Positions 12,878-23,897 of a stretch of 64,000 nt of DNA are shown piece after piece. Positions within the stretch are counted from its first letter, which is position 1; each line of letters starts with the position of its first letter. This DNA is from Tetrahymena elliotti 4EA (taxonomy: Eukaryota > Ciliophora > Oligohymenophorea > Hymenostomatida > Tetrahymenidae). The notes below the pieces were generated by a model, which saw nothing but the letters and a program-made list of their open reading frames with translations, was not told the DNA's origin and made no database searches. The position numbers were made by a program, and so were the translations under genes. Where the stretch lies: assembly GCA_000231825.2 (NCBI GenBank), contig JH720317.1:970407-1034406 (forward strand). Direction: 5' to 3'.

Positions 12878-15800
12878 ATGTCATCAGAAAATATATACAA
12901 AATTGTAGATCTTTATAAAGTAAGTAATTCATATTTTCCATTTTTTTATCTTGATTAATATTTTTTTTTAAAAAAGTTTTAAATCTTAAAACAAAAAATT
13001 TAGACAACCAAATAGTTGATTAAAGAGATAAAATGAATTACCTAAATTTTAACAAATTCGAGAAAAAATTTAGAAAAAATAAATAAATGAATAATTTCTT
13101 TAAGAATCTTTATATTTTTTTTAAATGTTAATAAAAAGCTCCAATTCTAAAGAATTTTCAAATGCTATTAATATTGTTATGGTTTTATCTTACACAAAAA
13201 TATAAACTTTCTCGCTTTAGCTTTAGTAAAAGAAATTTAGATTAACAACTAACATTTTTTCACAAATTATTTTGATAACTTAAAAGTATTTTTTTAAGAT
13301 TGAATTTATTTTAATAAATTAAAAGGTTTAATTCTTTATGCCCTTAGATTGCTCAGGTGTTGGGATCTGCTTTAGCTTTTTTTAAAATGTATCAAAAATT
13401 TAATAATCAACATGGAGGAAATAGCTTTATTTTGTATTTCTTGATTTATTTTGTGAATAGTTATATATCTAAGCGTAAATATAAAAATAGAGCCAGACTA
13501 TTTTTACCTATTTTAATGCTCAATTCTTTTATTTTTATTTCTCATGAATCTCTACATTAAAGGAATAATGAAATAACTAAGAAAATATAAAAAATTATTA
13601 ACAACTTTCTCATAAATTATTAAAAGGGCCAATTAAATAGGTTCTAAAGGTTTATTTTATTAGAGTAAGCTCAATGTACTAATCTCCAAAAATTAGAATT
13701 AAATTGTCAGTAAATAAATATTATTGATTCTTTGTATTTTTAATTTGATATCATTTCTGTTTATTATTTAATAAATAATATATCTATCTATTGTAATAAT
13801 TTTAATTTTTATTGTTAAAAATTATCCATCAATTTATTTAAAACACTATTTTAATAGATCTAATTAAATTGACTAATCATAACCATTCAATTTGTTTAAT
13901 AATTTAGCTAATTGTAGTCATCTCTCTTATTTAGAAGTTGATCTCAGGTACAAATTTTAAATAAATAAATATTAAAAGATATTCTTCAGATTTAAAATGG
14001 CTTGTTAATTTTAATTGAAATCTTTTACTAATTTTCATTTTTGCACTCATCAATAAATGATTATTTTTGAGCTCAATTTCATTTTGAATAAATTAAAAAG
14101 TAGGAATTAATTATTTGCTTATGAATTAATGGACATAGATTCTGGATTAATTGATTGTACTAAAATTTACAATTTAGTTCTAGACTTTACGTAAAATTAT
14201 TATTTAATTACTTTCAACTAAACATATTTTAAAAAAGTAAATCTTAAAATTGGAAAGAAAAGATTTATTAAAGAAACAAAATTTAGATAGAATATAAAAA
14301 AAGAAAACAATGCAAGGATAATAAGTTTATTATAGTTTAAAGGATGTAACAATAATTAAAATTGCTTTGTATATTCCTTAAATTATCTTTTTATTATCAA
14401 AAAAGTTTTAAAGCTCTCCTTTATCTTCTCATAACGACCTTAAAATAGTAGTTAGGTAAAATCAAATGGAAAATTCAATAAATATCTTTTTTTTGCTTTT
14501 AAAGATTTCTATCTAAAGAAGCTTAATTCCTTTAAAATCATTTAATCAACACAAAATAAACTAAAAAGTTTTAACTTTTATTTAAAATAATATTTTTCTC
14601 TATCTTTAAAATCACTTTCTTAAGGTTTCTTTCTAACTTTATCAATAAAAAATTTTTAAAAATTTTAAATAATGTATGTGAATAAAGAAAGATCTTCACA
14701 AACTACATTTAATTTTTTGCTGAAAGGAAAATAAAAAAACTAAATTTTCGAATAAAAAATTAACTTAAATTCAATGTTTCCTATTTTTAAAATATTTTTA
14801 TTTCTCATTAATTTTAAAAAATTTTTTGTTTTTACTGATCAAATAAACAAACCTTCACAAAATAATTTTAAAAGATAGACTGAAATGTGTGAAGATACTG
14901 CTCTGAATTTTGGAACGGCTTTAGGAAAATGCATTAATCTCTAAAATTTAATTCTAATACTTCAGTAAGAAACATATTTTATTTATTTACAAAATTTCTT
15001 TAAAATAAGGACTGTATGTAGTTAACTTAGCTATATTTTTTCTTTCTTTCTTTCTTTAAAATTAAATAATTTAACTTGATTTGCACTTGAAAGTTATTTA
15101 TATTGCTTATTTTGATTGTATTTATACTAGTATGTTTTATTAAAAGAAATAATTGGATTGAAAGAAATGGTGGAGAAAGTATTGGTTATAGCTTGTCAAA
15201 GTGCATAAATCTTCTAAGTTTGGATATTAATCTTAAGTAAAAAATATTTTTAATTAATTTAATTACTTCATTAATATGTTCTTTTAAATATTTTTTTTGG
15301 ATGTCACTAAATATAAAATTAAAATCTTAAAAAAGTTAGAATCATATTAATGATGAGGGTATATCAAGCTTTGGATATGCTATCCAAAAATTTACTAATT
15401 TATAATGCTTGAAACTTAGATTGATGTATGAAATTCTTTTCATTCTTTGTAAAATATATCATAAAATATATTGAGCTATCTGTACATAAAAAAAGTAGTG
15501 AAAATCAGATTTCTAGTATTGGGCTGTAAGGTTTAGCTTCAGGTGTAGCAATATGTACTCAAATTTAAGTTTTAAAACTATCTCTCAAGTATTTTTATTA
15601 ACGTTTCTTATTTATTTTTATTATAAATATTTTAGAAGACAATACAATTCTTTTTCCAGAATTTTACAAAAATATTTTTTTTGATTAAAGCTATAATAAG
15701 ATTGATGATAAGGGAATGAAGAGTTTAGGCTCTGCTTTAGTTAAATGTACAAATCTTATAAGTTTGAAACTCTATCTCTCGTAAAAAAGACTTAATTAAT

Positions 15801-17743
15801 TTAATTTTTATTATTCTTTAACTAAATTGATAGATCCTAGAATAAACTGAGATTTGACAATATAATTTCCATTCTTTTTTTTAATAATTTTATAATTAAA
15901 TTTTGATAAAATATTTTTATCTGAATAAAAAAATTCAAAAGCACTTTAAAAATCAAAAAATAAAAATTGATTTCAGGTTGCATAAAAACTTATTGTTTTT
16001 AATTTAGAATATTTATTTTATTTCAACTGAGATAATAAAGTTAGATTATGGTGAGGGGAGTACTTTTTAAGGCAATACCCTAATATTTGCTTGAAAACTA
16101 ATAAAATTTTACAGAAAAAATTGAAGGTAATTTTGAGCTCTGCTTTTTACTCACCCTCCCCTACCTATTCCCCTAATATTTGATTTAAACCCAAAGAAAA
16201 TATTTGATTAATTATTTATTTCTAGGGTTTAATTATCTTTTTTTAATGAGTTAATTGAAAATAATTTCTAATTTTGTGAAAAGTTTCAATGAAATTTGTA
16301 ATGAAGGTGTTGAGGCTTTGAGCTCTAATATGATAAAATGTACTAATCTTAAGACATTAGGCTTATTTCTTTAGTAAGTTTACTTTTTCAATGTTAATTC
16401 TTCTTAAAAAACCAAGTCAGCTTGAAAGTTATAACTTTTGATTGTATTGTTGGCTGGCCATAATGAACCAGATATTTGTTTTTTTTAGTTTTTGCAAACA
16501 TTTAATTTCTATCAAAGAAATATTTATTTTATTTTAGCAATTTAAACTATTAATACTATTTGGTTTATTATCTAAATAAAAAGACGTAATAAAATAAATT
16601 CACAGGGTGTTTCATTTTTAGGTTCTGCTCTGTTAAAATTAAACGAACTCTCAACTCTAAAGCTTAACTTAGTGTATTAAAAATTTGTTCATCTTTACAA
16701 AATGATTACAAAAAAAATCAAGATTTTTTTTTTTTGATTTTTATTTAAATCATTTATTTTAAATACATGAAAAGTTACAATTAATTTGATGAACAAGGTG
16801 CTCTTAGTATAGGTACTGCTTTAGGAAAAATACAAAATCTCTCAGCTTTGAAACTCTAACTTAAGTATTATAATTATTTAATATTTAAATTTTGTAATTT
16901 ATGATAAAATATTTTAAATACTATCATTAAAATATTAAATTTGTATGAATTAAAATTAAAAAAGTTCCAATAATATTGGTATATTTGGAGCATCATGCAT
17001 AGGCTGTTCTATAGGAGGCTTGATCAAGCTCAGAATACTGACCCTTGATTTAAGGTATGAAGAATATTTTTTATGATTATTTGTTGAATGTACTTACTAT
17101 TTTTACTTCTCCTTCTTAAACTTCATTTATTCTTTCAATAAATTAAAAAGTTAAAATCTAATCAATTGGGCAGAAAAATAAAGAATAGGAAAGAAAATTA
17201 TTAAATTAAAAAGATTAGTCATGAAAAAAATATTATTATGAAAAATGTTACAAATACATATCTTATTAAAATGTTTTTGTTATTTTATATTACTAAACAA
17301 GTAAGTTTTGAAAAATATTTCAATTTAAAAATCATTTAAGACATCATTCAATCTGATTTACTTTTTTATTTGAGTAATCTATTAATTTTTATTTGAATTT
17401 TATGGAGCAATGTTTGATTATTAACAAGCATAAATTAAATAGAAGAAGTGCTATATAAATGGATTTATTAATTATTTAATATTATTTTTTAATTATTTGT
17501 AAATTTTAATTTTTTATAAGGACACAGATGTCTGTTAAAATAAAATTAATTTTGTCAAACATATACAAAATGATTTCAAAAAAGATGAATTTGGAGGATT
17601 TAATAAATGAAAATATTAAGGTAAAAAATTAATTTCTCTAAAAATTTATTTTTGAATCTTCTAAAAAGATAATAAATTGTATTGGTTAATTTATGCAAAT
17701 CAAACTATATTTTTATCATCTATAACACTATCTCTTTCTATGA
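12878..17743 (+). CDS. LRR protein, one repeat per exon (gene 1)
   Basis: Exons: 12878-12919, 13348-13709, 13858-13947, 14104-14190, 14875-14964, 15147-15236, 15336-15425, 15496-15588, 15691-15780, 16284-16373, 16584-16673, 16775-16864, 16965-17054, then a last exon from 17521. From the third exon on, each codes exactly one leucine-rich repeat. Nine exons are 90 nt, one 87 and one 93, and all are phase 2 to phase 2, so any can be lost or gained without a frame change. The repeat reads roughly Asn-x-Ile-x-x-x-Gly...Ala-Leu-x-Lys-Cys-x-Asn-Leu-x-x-Leu-x-Leu-x-Leu, like ribonuclease-inhibitor-type LRRs. The first two exons carry a non-repeat N-terminus of about 115 residues ending in half a repeat. 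The last exon is uncertain: it may splice at 17620 or read on to TGA 17741-17743. No signal peptide or transmembrane segment is evident. The likely role is protein binding; the partner is unknown. Confidence 0.7.
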
Positions 17744-18534
17744 TTATACAATTTATAAATATAGTTACCATTTTTTATAAAATAGCAATACATTTCTTTA
17801 ATCTTACAATAAAACTTAGGTAATCTTTTATTTATGATTTGTTTGACATTAACTAAATTCGTTGCTATGAAAGAAATAATAAAATATTGAAGTTTTTATC
17901 CTGATTATTTTTGTTAATAAATTTCTATTGCATTATTGCATCATTACTTAAATAATAAGAATAAATAGTTGGTTGATTAAGCAGGCTTACTATATAATTT
18001 ACTCTTTGTCTTTTTACCAACTAATTTTATTTCTAAAATTGGAAATTTAATGTTAAGAATGGCAATTAGAATGTTATCAAAATATTCATTTATGCTCATA
18101 CAATACGCTATTTTTTAAGAAAGATCTATTTATTTTGTGAACTGTTTTAATTTAATAAAAATATCAATATATTAAGAGGATATATGTATAACATGCTTTG
18201 AAAAATAAAACTTATATGAGATTAGTTTAGATATTTATTCATATCATTCTTATTTATTTGCTTTTGCTATTTCATCTCTGCTTTGTATTTTCATTTGTTG
18301 TTTTATTTTATAGTTTTTTATCTTTGTTTTATGTATGTTTTTTTGTTTAGTTTTTTATTTGTTTTTTTTTCATATTTTTCTGTTTGATGTTTTTTTAATT
18401 TTAAATTTCAAATTTTAATTTTTATTGTTTGTCTGTTTTTTTTTTTTAATTAATTTATTTTAATTATATGGGAAAAAGAATCTCTATGCAAAAGCTCAAT
18501 CTCATCATCTATCGTCTTGTGTTTTTTATTTTCT
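17744..18534. other. AT-rich spacer, T-rich end
   Basis: No gene seen. From 18240 to 18470 the + strand becomes a nearly pure T-rich tract with short TTTG/TTTTA iterations. This may be a 3' untranslated or promoter-type tract. Confidence 0.5.
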
Positions 18535-18759
18535 TTGAGATACGTATAGTCCGACATAGTGTACATGCCATCTAGTAAGCAATTTAAAGTGTGATCATTA
18601 ACAAATTTTAATGAATTAAATTAAACTGCTCACCTTTAAGATGATTCTATTTAAAAAAACTTATTTCATTCTATTGTTTATAGAAATGAAATGTAGCATT
18701 GTACACATGCTTGTATATAAGGTGAATATAAAATTATATGGGTGGTGGCCCTTTTTTTT
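18535..18759 (+). ncRNA. possible structured non-coding RNA
   Basis: A GC-elevated 225-base patch in a very AT-rich spacer has no useful open frame but carries several complementary segments. GTGTACATGC (about 18559) can pair with GCATTGTACAC (about 18693). TCACCTT (about 18631) can pair with AAGGTGA (about 18719), which crosses the first pair as in a pseudoknot. A strong hairpin of about 11 bp (ATTTCATT-CTA with TAG-AAATGAAAT) lies at 18664-18695. The patch ends with GGG-TGGTGG-CCC followed by eight T, a Pol III-type terminator. It does not match U1-U6 cores, SRP or RNase P motifs known to me, and it lacks the CAACCCC telomerase template. Start is approximate. Confidence 0.3.
18752..18759 (+). 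terminator. T8 run after GC hairpin
   Basis: Eight T follow a GGG...CCC mini-hairpin. This suits RNA polymerase III termination of a + strand transcript, and only has meaning if the RNA proposed at 18535-18759 is real. Confidence 0.3.
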
Positions 18760-18864
18760 AAAACTTGATGCTTAGCTATCTATAATCTTTCGACTATCCT
18801 CAAAGATAGCTAAGGTTATTATTTTTCAGTCTAATTAATTTGGTTTTGCTCAATCGTATTTTTT

Positions 18865-19015
18865 ATCATTTTTCTGTCTGTCTTTCGTTTGTCTCTATCT
18901 ATCCATTAATCTTCCAATGTCTCTCTCTATCCATATATCCATCTATCTATCCAAAAATATCCTGTATCCTGTCTGTCTGTCTGTCTGTCTTGTCTCCATT
19001 TGTCTGTGTGTCCTT
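18865..19015. repeat. (TCTG)n/(TCTA)n microsatellite
   Basis: An imperfect tetranucleotide tract of TCTG, TCTA and TCCA units, with the purest part (CTGT repeated) at 18970-18992. An open frame runs through it on the + strand, but its protein would be just the repeat translated, so I do not call a gene. Confidence 0.8.
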
Positions 19016-19298
19016 GCGTCTCATTCCAAAAAGATACAAAAATTGTATCTTTCTTATTTTTCCTTTCACAAAATGAAAAGTTTTAATTAAGATTGTTTAA
19101 TATGGATTATGAAAGATATTTTCCAAATTAAAATTGATATTTTAAATTTCAAAAATTAAAAACAAATAAAAATTATTCCTACTATCATTTAAATAAGAAA
19201 ATAAGCAAAATATTTCAATAGATTCTCAAAGAATATTTTTGTGTTGAAAAACAAATAAACTAAAAAACAAACAATAAACAAAATATGTATGTATTCAT

Positions 19299-22059
19299 TC
19301 ACACATACAAAAATTCTAGCAGCATTTCATGTAGAATTTCCTGCCTAAATTTATGATCTTTGCTGCATAAAATATTTTATGTGGCCAACAATTTGTAGAC
19401 AAATTATCTTTTATAGATTCTGCGTTGGTTAATTTTGTTTGTTAGCTCTTTGTTTTCTGCCCAATTATCTCTTTTTTGTTATTAATATGATTAAAGTTAA
19501 TAAATAATCCATCTTTTCATAATATTTATTTTACATCCCAAACTCTAGCTTAACCTTTCTCAATCCAGTAAGCATATTTAAAGGTATAATACATTTTCTT
19601 CCAAAGTTTTCTTCTATACGATTCCATTTAGCATTCAGATTTAACTCTTCAAGATGTTTAAGACTTGATATTGCATTAATTAAACTCTTGCATCCTTCTG
19701 ACTGGATTCTATTCCTAAATATTATTAAGGATGTTTTTCATTCATTCATTCTAATAAGTAAGCAAATTTACCAAAATAAATTCAAAGACAACTTCTTTAA
19801 AGTTTTCTTTAAAATAATTAAGGCTTCAGAAATATATAAAGCGCTTTCTAAATTCAATGAGTTTTTTGTCTATTGACTAGCATTACTTTTTCAAAAAATA
19901 AATAAAGATACTGCTTTTTATTAGTTGGATAAATTAATTTAATTTACTTTCCAAAATCGAGATTCAAGTATTCCATCTTTGAACAGCATTTAATGCTCTC
20001 CATTATTGACTAAACAGGTTAATCCCAAATATTATTGCTTTTTAATGTTCAAATGAATAAATATATATCTTTAAAATAAATAAATGAATGAAAGAAAGTA
20101 TAAATACCTTCCCAATCCTATCTTTAATTTTGTTAGATTTGGGTTAATTATCATTGAAATGTAAGAAGCAGCCTTGTCTTAAATAAAGTTACTGTTTATT
20201 AAAATAATCTTTATATTTTTATAAAGAAAAATTATTTTTTAAAGTACCTGACTAATCCAAGAGATAGTTACTATATTTTTTCACAATTTTTAATAGCTGT
20301 TATGAGTGCTATAGCTCCAGCTTCTTTGATATTATTACTTATCAAAAACAATAAATTGTATGAATATTTCTTTCATTTTAAATTAAAATTATACTGCTGT
20401 ATGTTGACTTTCAGAGAGGTTAATTACTTCAAGCCCTATAAACCTAAAGCAAGTTTCTGAGCTCCTACTGCTTGCAAACAATTACTATTTTAAAATAAAT
20501 TAATTTTAGATTTTTGTTAATAAATTGAATATAAATCTACTCTTTAAAATTTAATTTTAATTCTTAAATCTTTTCATTTGCCTCTAAAAATTAAGCAAAT
20601 TCTGCTATAGACTAAGATGTGATTTTATTGCTTGAAACATTCAAATCTAAATACTTGAGCTACTTTGAACAACTCAAACAATTACTGATAAAACTCAAAG
20701 CTAGATCAGATATTCTTGTACTATTTATTTTATTATTAAAAAGTAATAAATAAATTAATCAACTATGCTTTTTTTACAATTTAAAATTTAGAGTTAATTT
20801 TTATAATTTAGTCAAGCCTTATGCAAGTATCTTATAATTATCAGAATAAAGTTTTTCTATCTTTTATATATTACTTGAATCATCATCATCTTCTTCTTCA
20901 TCCTCTCCTTCTTCTTCATCATTATTATTATCATCTAATACATTTTCTTCAATTTATTCTTCCTGTTCTTGTTAAATGCTTTGGTTTTCATCTATATTAG
21001 TTTCTTAATTTTCTTAGATATCTGTCTTAGAATCAGATTAGGCTTAATCTTGGATTTAATTACTGAAATTATTATTTTATTCTCCATCGTTTTACAAAAT
21101 ATTATTGTCATCAGTAATCTAAACATCACTTTTTTATTTCTTTTTCTTTTTGTTTTTACTATTAATAGAATGGAACAAATATGAATATGAGGATTAAGAT
21201 GATATAAATCTAAGAAATATGTTTACAATAAAGAATCCAAATCAATATCAGAACTTTTATAAGCAATATCCATACCTTTAAAGAAGTTATGAATTCCTAG
21301 ATTACCAATATCATTTCCCCACATATTCAAGTATAACTCATGTAAATTTTCAAAGCAACCAATAACAAATCCCAAATACTTAGTGCCTTACTAAGTAATA
21401 TCATTCCTAAAATAAAAACAGGTTGAATTTCTTTTAAAAGCGATATTCATAAAAGAATGAATTACCATTGAAGATTAATATGAAGCCTTTTGATTTTGTA
21501 TAGCTTTTTCATAGGTTTGACTAAAATCTCGCATCCGTATGAACCAATTTCATTTCTTTTGATTTTAAAGTAGAATAAATTTGTAAAGTTATTTGAAATC
21601 TAGCATTTATTACTTTGATAAATCTAAATATAATGTATGCAATTGATCAAGCTTCTATAAATCGCTTAACTCATGCACAATTTTAGAAAATTTCTTAACT
21701 CCACTAATAATGAATTTACGCCTTACAAATAAAAAATGTAAATGAGATATTTTTAATTATATTATGCTAGACCTACTCAGCAAAATTAATATAAAGCTGC
21801 TTAATGACCTTTTATTCTTTCAAGGTATCTAGTTCTTCTAACTCCTTTATTTCAATTAAATCAGCACTTTTACTTACAAGCATTTATAAAAGTAAAAATC
21901 TAATCTTAACTCCTCCCTAGTTCTCTAAAACTACTTATTTTATTAATGCTTTATACTTGATTTTCTGATGTTCTTTCTTTATTCTTTCTTTAGAAAAAAC
22001 CTGAAATTTAAAAATATAATTCAATTAATATCTTGATTAGTTTGCTCGTTTACATTCAT
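19299..22059 (-). CDS. LRR protein with fused repeat exons and acidic insert (gene 2)
   Basis: Exons in transcript order: 22054-22059 (tentative Met-Asn start), 21777-22000, 21614-21721, 21466-21555, 21227-21406, 20778-21158, 20541-20714, 20395-20484, 20248-20337, 20108-20191, 19948-20037, 19772-19885, 19535-19714, 19299-19470 (TGA 19299-19301). It would encode about 660 residues, and all junctions listed keep frame. The repeat exons again run phase 2 to phase 2. Several are 90 nt, two are exactly 180 nt and one is 174 nt; these hold two repeats each, as if the intron between had been lost. Exon 20778-21158 carries a very acidic, Asp/Glu/Asn-rich insert of about 100 residues before the repeat resumes. 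The last exon encodes about 57 Lys/Arg-rich residues. The gene is convergent with the LRR gene at 12878. Function is unknown; protein binding is likely. Confidence 0.72.
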
Positions 22060-22632
22060 TCATTCATTCATTCATTAAAATTTTTACAAAATATTCTTAA
22101 AAAATAAGCTATCATTTAAAAAACAAAAAATCACAAGCAAAAAATCAAATTTTTTATAATTTATTCAAATAATGTAAATTTATTATGTAAAATTGAAAAA
22201 TAAAGGCAGCATCTTCCCGTTCTAATGATATTTTAATTTATTCTTTGTTTATTTTTTATTTTATTTATTTGTTTATTTTTATTTGTCTGTTTATTTGTTT
22301 AATTATTTAATTGTTTATTTTTATTTGTATTTATTTATTTTATTTTTATTATTATTTAATTTTTTTTATATTTAAATTTTATTTAGAAGCAGCAGCAGCG
22401 ATAGTCCTCAATCTTATTTAGTGAGCTCTTAAAAATCTATTTAAAAATAATACTAATTATAAATTTTTTTAGAATCTGAAAAGAGAATCGATTTTTAATG
22501 TTAAATCATTTGTTTTTATTGGTTTGTTTTTTGAAAATACACTTATCTTTATAGACCCTCAATGATTCTTGTGGTCTTTTTGTTTTGAAGAAATGAGAAT
22601 GTAATATGATTAATTAACATCAATCAGACAAA

Positions 22633-22655
22633 TTAAGTAGAGGCTGTCTACTTAA
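22633..22655. repeat. perfect 8-bp inverted repeat (hairpin)
   Basis: TTAAGTAG and CTACTTAA flank a 7-base loop AGGCTGT. A G-rich patch (GTTTGGGGGAATGCG) follows. It could be part of a small RNA or a protein-binding site; nothing else decides between these. Confidence 0.4.
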
Positions 22656-23356
22656 AGTTTGGGGGAATGCGAATGAGTAGTATTGTATGGGTGGAATGGA
22701 ATATTTGAAAAACTTAGTGGGTTTGATGGTTTATCAAATGATTTTAAAAACTTCCTTAAAAAACTTCATATTACATTTCTTTTTCCTTCAACTTGTTTTG
22801 TTTTAGAAAATTTATTTCAATTAAAAAAATTTTTGAAATTTTTTGCTTTTTCCTCTTTTCAACTAAAATTGCCAAAAAAATATCTTAATCAAAAAATTGT
22901 AAAATTAATAAATTTTCAATAAGACAAAGAGATGCTTTTAATTTCCCCAAATAAGAAATTTTTTCTTTTGTCTTCTATAAGAATTATTACAAATAATTTT
23001 TTCAAGATAAGAATTAATAAGAAAATAAATAGACCAAGAAATTATTAAATCTCAATTTTCTAAACCTACTTATTTTTCTATTATATCATCAAACGAATAA
23101 AAATATCTTTTGTCAACAATACAAATGAAAATATATTTGATCCAAAATGTAAATAATAGTATGGTAAATGCATGAAAGAAAGAAAGAAAGATAAACAAAC
23201 TTTATTACATAATCATGAAGTGTTTATCATTTATTTTTTAGTAGAAAAAATAAAATTGAATGTCAAGAAAATAAAATTGATTTTTTAGTAAAAGTGAAAA
23301 TTTTGATAAATTTTTAAGTTATATTAATACTATATTTAGATTTATTCTTAATCAAA

Positions 23357-23745
23357 TCGGTAAAAAAGCATCTATCAAAATTTAATGATTACAATAAAAT
23401 TATAAATCCCCGAATATCTTACTTTTGGAAATAGATTAAAAAAATAGAAAGCTTCTAGATAGATTATTAAATGACATTTTAAGAATAAAGCTAATAAATC
23501 AAACAAAAATAGGTTTATCATCTTCTTTATCATCAATAGTTCATTTACAGTCAAGAAATACAGTTAAAATATTTTTATTTTTTATATGAAATTAAATGTG
23601 TTTGTTTTTTAAGTTAGAATAATCTCTCTATCTATTTTTAGGTTTATCCTTCTCATACAAAAAAGTATCTAGTAAAATATAATTGAAATATAAATTTAGA
23701 AATCCCCGAATATTTAACTTTTTAAATTGATTCAAACTAAAATAG
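23357..23745. repeat. diverged direct repeat upstream of Rag gene
   Basis: Two copies of a roughly 90-base segment, about 300 bases apart, share AAATCCCCGAATAT (23404-23417 and 23700-23713), a preceding GTATCTA/GCATCTA block and a following AAAATAGAAA. They lie 200-500 bases before the start of the first Rag-like gene. Confidence 0.6.
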
Positions 23746-23897
23746 AAAAGAAAATTCTGAGCAAGACCTTTATTTACTATCGATTTTGTTGGATATATTA
23801 GAAATGTAAATAAATTGATTTAATTTGTTTTAAAACAAAATTTAATAAAATAAAAGTGATAATTAAATTAATAAATTAAAAATTAAATTTGTAAGAA

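Larger units (their letters stand above)
22060..23897. other. intergenic stretch with repeats and a hairpin
   Basis: This is the shared upstream region of the minus-strand LRR gene and the + strand Rag gene. It holds a (CATT)n run at 22054-22076, a GCAGCAGCAG patch at 22388, a perfect 8-bp hairpin at 22633-22655 and a diverged direct repeat (23404 and 23700). A long open frame from about 22683 on the + strand has no ATG before the low-complexity part, and I do not accept it as a gene. Confidence 0.5.

Noticed and set aside
18840..19076. Ser/Leu/Cys-rich + strand open frame
   Set aside because: It is the translation of the TCTG/TCTA microsatellite.
20969..21184. Hydrophobic + strand open frame
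   Set aside because: It is the antisense shadow of the acidic exon of the minus-strand LRR gene (Asp/Glu codons read backwards as Ile/Phe/Leu).
22683..23300. Long + strand open frame (about 200 codons in the ciliate code)
   Set aside because: There is no ATG in frame before the low-complexity part, composition is Phe/Lys/Ile/Leu as expected from AT-rich DNA, and it overlaps simple repeats.
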